From Jimgerdemannia flammicorona (lineage: Eukaryota; Mucoromycota; Endogonomycetes; Endogonales; Endogonaceae): DNA of 10,549 bases. This document shows, one piece after another, positions 1-6,600 of this stretch; within the stretch, counting starts at the first letter, position 1, and every line of letters begins with the position of its first letter. Under the pieces are notes generated by a model. It searched no databases. It saw only the letters and a list, made by a program, of their open reading frames with translations, and was not told the DNA's origin. Location: positions 1-10,549 of the forward strand of contig RBNI01007201.1 of the NCBI GenBank assembly GCA_003990745.1. Reading direction: 5' to 3'. A program made the position numbers and the translations under genes.

Positions 1-23
1 GGGGGGGGGAGGGGGAGGGGGGG
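1..23 (+). repeat. Homopurine G-rich run at window start
   Basis: Twenty-one G and two A (positions 10 and 16). It is low complexity and possibly the reason a contig ends here. Confidence 0.7.
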
Positions 24-626
24 CTATGGAGAGATGTTGTAGACCAGGAGTTTGTGATCAAACGGCTTTCGTTTTCATGACATGAATACAGTTGCTCCTT
101 CAAGTTTAACATGGGGATTCACAATAACGACATTCTCTATTGTTCACTACAAGAGGAAGGTATGATGACATGGCTTAACGGGAAAATAGATGCCGGAAGA
201 AGTCCATGTCAAATTCAGCTCTGTCAGTTGCGAAGGGTACTCATGAAAGGGTGCCTAGTCCCTCTCTTGCAGCTGCTAACGTGCTCCATCTAACCATTTG
301 TGCGAACCATCATCGAAGGGAACGTGGACTGAGTCCGAAAAGAGACCGAGGGGAGTCAAGCTATCCCTTCATCAATGCCCTTCTCTGGTGCCCGCGTGCC
401 TCTAGGTGCATGCTATTGCAGCGCAAGTATGCAAATGCATGATTTCGAGGCACGCACTGTAATCTTATTTACACCAAACAACAATTATAATTGCAATCAA
501 ACGCAATTTCAATTCGAAATTACTGATGCGCGTGCGGAGTTTCTACTTCCGTATTTTGGGTGGGTAACCATCACACCACGAATCCGACTGCCTGCATAGA
601 ATCCTGCGCTTCGGGTTAGTCGGTGC

Positions 627-642
627 AACCCGGCTACGGGTT
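627..642 (+). repeat. Perfect 6-bp hairpin
   Basis: AACCCG (627-632) and CGGGTT (637-642) are exact complements around GCTA. The following GGTTCGAAC resembles a tRNA B box, but no tRNA can be folded here. The short stem could be chance. Confidence 0.35.
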
Positions 643-739
643 CGAACGATGGCGCTATGACTGCGCTTGGAACTATTTTTTGCACTTCAAGAATCGTCCT
701 CATGTAGAGGGCTGCATAATGCATTCACTGATATGGGTA

Positions 740-770
740 TTGGATCCCGTGATCCAAATCACGTGGGATC
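740..770 (+). repeat. Overlapping inverted repeats with alternative stems
   Basis: TTGGATC (740-746) pairs perfectly with GATCCAA (751-757) around CCGT. Alternatively GATCCCGTGAT (743-753) pairs with ATCACGTGGGATC (758-770) around CCAA with a two-base bulge. The two foldings exclude each other. The right arm includes an ATCACGTG E-box. Confidence 0.5.
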
Positions 771-1451
771 GCAGCCCTCCGCTGAGGTAATCCTCATTGA
801 TTATTATTATTGATTGTTCACGTAAGTAATGGTCGGTCTCTTCCGTCCGTCATTTCGTAAATCCAATCCCTGCCTTCTACGTGCTCAACATACACAGTGA
901 CGCTCAGAACCCGCGATGTCCCAAGGTCACATTGGGTTCTTACCAGAACTTCCGTTCACCCATTAGAGGTGCCGCGTGACCGTGAATTAAGGTTGCATAG
1001 CTCACTGGTCAATCACCCTGACATAATCCAACTTGCACGACATGAGTTCGCACAGCGTAGCAGATCTTCTCCTCATAGCACAAATAGATCCAGTGGGCGC
1101 GAAATCGTTGCGTGTGCTCCTTTCGCCGTTCTGGGCTCCGTAATATGGTGGCATGGCCAAGCCCCGTCACTCTGGGATCACGGGACGGAGAAGGCGAATT
1201 ATGTAAGTGAACACTGTGCTCGGCCGATCGATTATATAATTTCTACATATTGAACTTTGTCCCGGACTGAGAGGACCGTTCATGGATTTGTCGTCGATTT
1301 CCATTCTCCCTCGAGATCGCTTGACCGTCGGATGAGGTCATCATGAGGTCAAAGCCTTGAAGGTTGGTCGAGTCGTGCGAAAAAATGTCAAAGAGATTTG
1401 TGCATTAAGTAAGCTGCGGTGCTTCTCGCTGCGGGAGAGATCGCGGAACAG

Positions 1452-1488
1452 ACAATGTTTGTTACAATCGAAAGGATTGGAACATTGT
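1452..1488 (+). repeat. Compound inverted repeat
   Basis: ACAATGTT (1452-1459) pairs with AACATTGT (1481-1488). Inside it, CAATC (1465-1469) pairs with GATTG (1475-1479) around a GAAAG loop. The two stems could stack into one long hairpin with a 5-base bulge on one side and one base on the other. It ends four bases before the tandem duplication at 1492. Confidence 0.5.
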
Positions 1489-1491
1489 TTG

Positions 1492-1568
1492 GGGGCGAGC
1501 CAATGGAAAATATGGTTTGACAGAGGGTTGGTTCGGGGCGAGCCAATGGGAAATATGGTTTGACAGAG
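1492..1568 (+). repeat. Two-copy direct repeat, 34-base unit, 43-base period
   Basis: Copies at 1492-1525 and 1535-1568 differ at one base (A at 1507, G at 1550). Each carries CGAGCCAATGG and TATGGTTTGACAGAG. Each copy includes a CCAAT pentamer (1500-1504, 1543-1547). A 9-base spacer separates them. The near identity suggests a recent local duplication. Confidence 0.9.
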
Positions 1569-1704
1569 CGCAAGGGACATGCAGCGTTGAGGTTATTCTG
1601 GGCGTCGGGGGAAGTCGTCAAGCTATTCTCGCCGTCTGGCTATGGTCAGCAAACAAAACAGTGACATAGAAGTGTTTGCCTTTGAGCATCTCACCCACCA
1701 AGTG

Positions 1705-1748
1705 AATGTGGGTCGACATGCGAGTAAATGTGGGTCGACATACGAGTA
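1705..1748 (+). repeat. Two-copy tandem repeat, 22-base period
   Basis: Two abutting 22-base units, 1705-1726 and 1727-1748, are identical except at one base (G at 1720, A at 1742). Each carries GTGGGTCGACAT with the palindrome GTCGAC. It is about 140 bases downstream of the 43-base-period duplication and unrelated to it in sequence. Confidence 0.9.
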
Positions 1749-2042
1749 ATGCGCGTACTGCGTGTATGCAATAACCCAAAAATCCCAGCAAATGTAGCGA
1801 AATTGACCACCCCCGAAACTGAACGATTCGCGCATTCCCTCATCCATCTGCTCCACCAAAACTCCCAACAACACCCTCAAAACGTCCCCTCACCCCATAA
1901 AGGGGATCACGGGGTCCCAAGCAGTCGAGAGTATGGTCACGACCCCCAAAACACACCCTCCTAGGCTCGTCCATTGAGGATCGTGACCTCGATATGATGA
2001 ACCTAGAGAGGGGTCATAAATCCCTCGTATCGACACAATCCA

Positions 2043-2061
2043 CCCCCAAATGATCTGGGGG
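2043..2061 (+). repeat. 6-bp hairpin
   Basis: CCCCCA (2043-2048) pairs with TGGGGG (2056-2061) around a 7-base loop. It lies in a stretch (1890-2170) with several C-run and GGTC/GACC elements. No function can be assigned. Confidence 0.35.
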
Positions 2062-2859
2062 TCCCGGGAACTTGACGGGTCCGGCAGTTTCGAGCAATCG
2101 GCCGTGTGGACTATTCCTGCAAGTGTTAGGGTCGCGTGACCTCCGAGGCACTGTGCCTGTGCCCGGCGTGCTTCGGGGCGACACATATAGTTGAAGGTTG
2201 ATCGAGGGGATTTAGAAGGATTAATAATCGTTAGCGAAGAACTGTTAAGGGAATAGGAAACAAATACAGGCGTATTGTCAAAGATTGACGTGGGAAGAAT
2301 TGGGAGTACAGGAGGCGTTCAGTCAAGCTCCGGAAATTCACGTGATGTATGAGGCATTTGGCGGGAGAGTTTGTTCGGGGTGGTGCGAAATTGCATCATG
2401 AGTTTTCGCGGTTTCACTGTGTCGAGAACATCGCCTAGCCCCTCCTCCTTGCGGGCGGGGCTGACTATTGCGCGGTGGGCAGCCTCCCACCCATCAAGAC
2501 GAATTCACGATATCGTATCGCGTTCTCTCTCTCCATCGTCCCGGACAAAATGCACATTCTTCGATTTAAAAAGGGGTTGGCGCTCGAATAGGCAGGTTGT
2601 GGCGGATTTCTCGTTTCGGTGACCCTCATGCACAGGGACGAACAAGGAGCGGGGAGAGGAAAATCGAAATCGACTTACGGTGGTATGCTCACGAACGGCG
2701 AAATGCCTCCCTGAAAAATAAAGGGCGGCACGTCGCGCATTGTGGCCACAAAGGTATAGGGTTTTCGGAAGGGGCAATGTGCAGTTTTCAACATCAGTTT
2801 CCATTTGCCGTCGATGATCGCCCTCTTTTTTGCTCTCTCGAATGAGATTGAGTGTGCAG

Positions 2860-2867
2860 TGACGTCG
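2860..2867 (+). promoter_or_regulatory. CRE-like bZIP site
   Basis: TGACGTCG differs from the palindromic CRE TGACGTCA only at the last base. An ACGTCA half-site also occurs at 3200-3205. Both could bind Atf1/CREB-type bZIP proteins. They lie in the upstream region of the main gene, and no direct evidence of use is visible. Confidence 0.25.
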
Positions 2868-3010
2868 CGCGAGCGGCGCCCTGAAAACCCCCGCAGCCAG
2901 TCACAAATAAACCGCTAGCCTCAGCAAGAACAAAGTGAGTGAGTCTGGTCTAAGCATTTGGGATGGGGAGGGCAGGAGAGGGGACCCTCGTTGTTTTCCC
3001 CCTCACGAGT

Positions 3011-3017
3011 GTAAACA
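3011..3017 (+). promoter_or_regulatory. Forkhead-type site GTAAACA
   Basis: GTAAACA matches the forkhead core and has the same orientation as the site at 3072. The pair in one promoter of a cytokinesis-type gene is more suggestive than either site alone, but a seven-base match can occur by chance. Confidence 0.35.
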
Positions 3018-3071
3018 TAGAGGATAGGCAGATGCAAATATAGCGGAGCCTGGTTTTTGTGCCCGGGATGG

Positions 3072-3079
3072 GTAAACAA
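3072..3079 (+). promoter_or_regulatory. Forkhead-type site GTAAACAA
   Basis: GTAAACAA is the classic forkhead consensus (yeast Fkh2, fission yeast Sep1). It lies about 190 bases upstream of the TATA box and 54 bases downstream of a second GTAAACA. The flanking CCCGGGATGG fits only the loose CC-N6-GG spacing of an Mcm1 site and lacks its A/T core, so no Mcm1 partner site is claimed. Confidence 0.4.
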
Positions 3080-3139
3080 GATAGTTGTGGGCAGAAGCAC
3101 AATCTTTCCTCTTGGCGGAACGGTAGCACCCTCGTTGCG

Positions 3140-3144
3140 ATTGG
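3140..3144 (-). promoter_or_regulatory. Inverted CCAAT box
   Basis: ATTGG on the plus strand is CCAAT on the minus strand (AGCCAATCG), the binding site of the Hap2/3/5 (NF-Y) complex. It is about 120 bases upstream of the TATA box, a usual distance for fungal promoters. Confidence 0.35.
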
Positions 3145-3244
3145 CTGGGGCAGTTCAAGAAAGCCCCGTTGCAGCTAAGTCCAAGAAGGTGCTCCCAAGA
3201 CGTCATGATTCCGTCTGGTCGCTATCTGGTCACAGGATAGCGTG

Positions 3245-3250
3245 CACGTG
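3245..3250 (+). promoter_or_regulatory. CACGTG E-box next to the TATA box
   Basis: CACGTG, read on the minus strand as GTCACGTGC, fits the RTCACGTG consensus of Cbf1/Pho4-type bHLH factors. Similar sites occur at 760-765 (ATCACGTG) and 2339-2344 (palindromic TCACGTGA). CACGTG also occurs within exon 2, so only the position beside the TATA box suggests function. Confidence 0.3.
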
Positions 3251-3263
3251 ACTTACCTCCGCA

Positions 3264-3272
3264 TATATATAG
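3264..3272 (+). promoter_or_regulatory. TATA box of the ankyrin/anillin-like gene
   Basis: TATATATAG stands about 275-280 bases before the ATG at 3546. Transcription would be expected to start about 25-40 bases downstream in a typical fungal TATA promoter, giving a leader of about 250 bases. An E-box lies 14 bases upstream. There is no other comparable TATA element between here and the start codon. Confidence 0.55.
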
Positions 3273-3523
3273 CTGCTTTTGCTGGCAGACTTTTGCTATT
3301 CAAGCTCTTCGTTTCCATAGCTGTCGTCCGTTTGCGTGCCCCTGTCTTCGCTTCGGAAAATCCTTGCCTCCATTTTGGAAGAACCCATCCAGGCGCGGGA
3401 AAGCCACATTGCATAATTTAATCCAGAAGAAGCAAACTATTTCCTCGTTCAGAAATTTAAGAGGATTCACTTCGACCGTAAGCATAGTGACATACAACAT
3501 TCTTTCAAACCAGAGACAAAGAC

Positions 3524-3655
3524 ATGTGCAAAACAGGTTATTACAATGGAGCCTTTAACATCCCTCTCGCCCCTTCTTGCTTCCTCCTTTACCATGAACC
3601 ACCCACCGTACCAACAGTCGAACTTCGTCGTAACCACCATGACCAACATGACTAA
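3524..3655 (+). promoter_or_regulatory. Upstream ORF overlapping the main start codon
   Basis: An ATG at 3524 (G at -3) opens a 43-codon frame ending at TAA 3653-3655, in a different frame from the main protein and overlapping its first 37 codons. If it is in the mature leader it should reduce initiation at 3546 and 3594. A possible leader intron, GTAAGC at 3478 to AACAG at 3536 (59 bases, shorter than the gene's other introns), would remove this ATG. Confidence 0.35.
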
Positions 3656-6600
3656 CACCAACCAAACGCAATGGTTTCGCGCCGTCCACGATGCCGACGT
3701 TCAACTCCTGAGACAACTGCACGGCTCCGACCCACAGCTCGTCTCTGTCCAGCACGCCGATCTGGTCCCCTACGACCCCCTCATGAGGTCCGAGGCCACT
3801 CGCCTCTTGGGGCCCGACACGTCTCGCATGACCGGGCTCCAGTATGCGCTCATCCACTTCGACGCGGAGGACCCGCAACCATCCCTGATGCGCAAGACTG
3901 AGGACCTGATTACTTTGAGGAAGAACGTTGTTCAGTTCTTGATCGAGGTGAGTCTTTTGTTTGCGTTGTGCTGCATGTAACCATGATTACAGTCACAGCT
4001 AATGTTGCCCTAATTTGATTCTTTCTCTCCTATGGCAACCGACCCTAGGCCTCCACCGCCAACGACCTGAACGCCTACCGCTGGGGCTCGGACAACACCG
4101 CCCTGCACCTCGCCTCCTTCCTTGGCGAGATCACCATTGTTCAAGACCTTCTTACCCATGGTGCCAATCCCGCTCTCCAGAACGGCTTCGGCCAGACGGC
4201 CAGGGATGTGGCCCTGGACGACGAGACCCGCGTTGTCTTCGACAACTTCGACCCCAACATCCCCAGCGCCAACAAGCTCTCGCTCATGATTGACGACTTC
4301 GTGCACTCCCCCTATTTGGCCGACTCCAACAATGAGGACCCCACGCCCCCCCGCAAGGCCCATGCCCAGAGCCTACCTCTGCCACAATCTAAGGAGGCCA
4401 TCGCTGCCCTCCGCCAGAACTCACTCGTCTCGAATAGCGTCTTCCTTAACGGCAGCACAACAAGCCCCAATGCCTCCACTACAAGCCTGAACGGCACTAC
4501 CGTCGCACCCGGCGCGACCAAGCGCCCCAACTACTCCTCGGCAAATCGTTTCAACGAACTTAGGCAACTCGCTGAGTCCACCGTTGCCCCAGTTCCTACT
4601 CAGTCCGTCAGTGCCCCCGTCAGGGCTCGCTCGTCCAGCGTCTCGGCACCCACCGTCCAGAGCGAAGATGAGCAGCCCCGCCTCGACGCCGCCAAATCTG
4701 TCCGCAAGTCCGAGACCGCCGCCCTGGCCAAGAAGTCCGCCGTCCGCAACAATCCCTTCGTACGCAGCGTCGAGGACCTCACCTCGGCTGCCAAGGCCGC
4801 TGTCTCCACCTCCACTAAAGAGGAGACTAGCACCGCCGGCTCTACGCCCAAGCCGTCCGGGTTCTCGGTCCTTAGGCAGAACTCACTCGTATCCAACAGT
4901 GTCTTCAAAAGGCAGCCACCTACCGTCACCACCGACGCTAGCAAGATCGTCCCTGCCCTGGCCAATACCGAACAGAAGCCGGACAAGGAGGACGTCCCAA
5001 AGCCCGATGACAAGCAATGGACCGACGAGCCGCAAGACATCGTCACTGTGAACGAGAAAGGTTCGACCGCCACGGACCTCCAGGCGGCCACCATCGAGAT
5101 CGCCGGCCTACCCATCGCCACCCCGGATCGTAACATCCAACCGCCGCCTTACTCGCCGCCCACGTCCGACAGCATGACGTCGCGCTCGCCGCGCTCGATC
5201 CTCCGCGCCAAGCGCGATCCGCCCTCGCTCCACCGCTCCGGGTCTGGTCGTGCACGTGGTCCGCGCGCATTCAGGCCCATGCCCCATCGCGTGGCCGACC
5301 CCCGCAAGACCGTCACGTGGAACGAGATGGCCGAGGTAAGGGAGATCGTGGAGCTAGATGCGGAGGGCGAAGGCGAGAACGAGGACGAGGATGAGGAGGA
5401 CGAGGACCTGTTCGATTGGAGTAGCGATGATAGCTTCTTTAGCGATGAGGAGGCTGAGTATTATCGCCAACAAGAGGAGGAAGAGATCGAGATGGTACGC
5501 CGCCTCCAAGCCGAGGAGGGGTTGGTTAGGAAGGTCGGATGGGAGATTGGGAGCGTTGAAGGCAGCGGAATCAAATCCGGAAATGTTTCGGGCGCGGAGG
5601 AGGTTGATGAAGAGACCATCGACGAGGAAAAGCAGCAAGTTCAAGAGCCAGAGCCGATCAAGGAGGATGACACCATCGAGACCAAGATCAACCAAGTTGC
5701 CGACCTCGACGTCATGGCGCACGCATCCGTCGAAGAGACCATTCCGACCATCGACGAGAAACAATCCCACCCCGACGCCGTCGTCCCGGACTTCCTTCCA
5801 ACGTACCCCGACCCCGCCATCGCGACCCCGCACAGCGAGATTGCCGAATGGGGTTTCGGCGACGTTGACAACGACGCCGAGAACCTCGACTTCGATCGCA
5901 GCAAGGCTGGCAGTAACCCGCGGATCCAACGCAGCGATGTCCTGAGCCGCCTCGCCGAGTGGCGTAGGTCCAAGACCGACGAACCGCCGTCCCCGCTTAC
6001 CCTCAAGGCCCGTCCGCTTGTTCAGCAGCCTAGCATCGTCGCCGTAACGGGCGAGACTGATGGGAAGAAGGTTCATGGAATCTTCAACAAGTTACTGCAA
6101 AAGGCCAGCGGAGGACTTAAGAGGACCGGAAGCTGGGGTACACTCAGGTCCAATAATGCTAGTGTCGCCACCCTCGATCGTGTCGTTAGCCCGCTTGCAC
6201 CCAAGCCCCAGCAAAAGCAACAGGAAGACCGCCCATCCCCCTTGGCCCATGAGGTGCAACCATCTCCCTCTGTCTCACACGAGGGCTCAACCAGGTCCGT
6301 TAGATCATCCATCTCGTTAACGACCACCTCGGTCGACCCCACACCCGTCGCCGTCGTCCAACACCGCAGCCCGACACCAAGCCCCTCCCCATCTCCATCC
6401 CAATCCCTGACCACCTCGCCTTCTCCGGTGCGCTCGGCTTCCTCATCATCTTACGACCTGGGCCGCATCTCTTCCGCCACGTCTATGACTTCGCTCGAAC
6501 CTGAGCCAGAGACTCGCCCTACCTCGCCCAAGCTCTCCAGCGTTACCTTGCAGCAGCGCAGCCCCACGCTCAGCCCTGTCTTGTCGCCCAACCCTGTGCG

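Larger units (their letters stand above)
24..1330. other. Intergenic, no supported gene
   Basis: All reading frames here are short and have no recognisable domains. The longest plus frame (897-1253) opens with GTG and has mixed codon use. Contents are the hairpins at 627 and 740, a short TTA run at about 800-811 and an E-box at 760-765. No tRNA or rRNA was found. Confidence 0.6.
1570..2850. other. Intergenic, no supported gene
   Basis: Frames on both strands are under 100 codons and resemble no protein I know. Apart from the 22-base tandem repeat, the 2043 hairpin and a palindromic TCACGTGA at 2338-2345, I see only unstructured sequence. A weak minus-strand start with a good splice donor (2740 to 2679) has no convincing second exon. 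Confidence 0.55.

Noticed and set aside
606..655. tRNA-like or SINE-like segment (GGTTAGTCGG followed by GGGTTCGAAC)
   Set aside because: The A-box and B-box-like motifs are only about 26 bases apart, the T-stem does not pair, and no acceptor or anticodon arm can be drawn.
1042..1143. 33-residue small ORF starting MSSHSVADLLLIAQ
   Set aside because: The peptide looks plausible, but length, context and lack of a recognised family do not support a gene.
897..1253. 118-codon plus-strand ORF
   Set aside because: It starts with GTG, lacks the C/G-ending codon bias of the real gene, and shows no domain or splice context.
1890..2186. 98-codon minus-strand ORF
   Set aside because: It runs through C-run and hairpin sequence with no recognisable domain; likely chance.
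2679..2740. Minus-strand first exon starting MRDVPPFIFQGG, ending in a GTAAGT donor
   Set aside because: Good ATG context and donor, but no convincing downstream exon or protein similarity could be found on the minus strand.
5354..6076. 240-codon minus-strand ORF inside exon 2
   Set aside because: It is the antisense of the disordered, acidic region; its Leu/Val-rich sequence results from complementing GAG/GAC/AAG codons.
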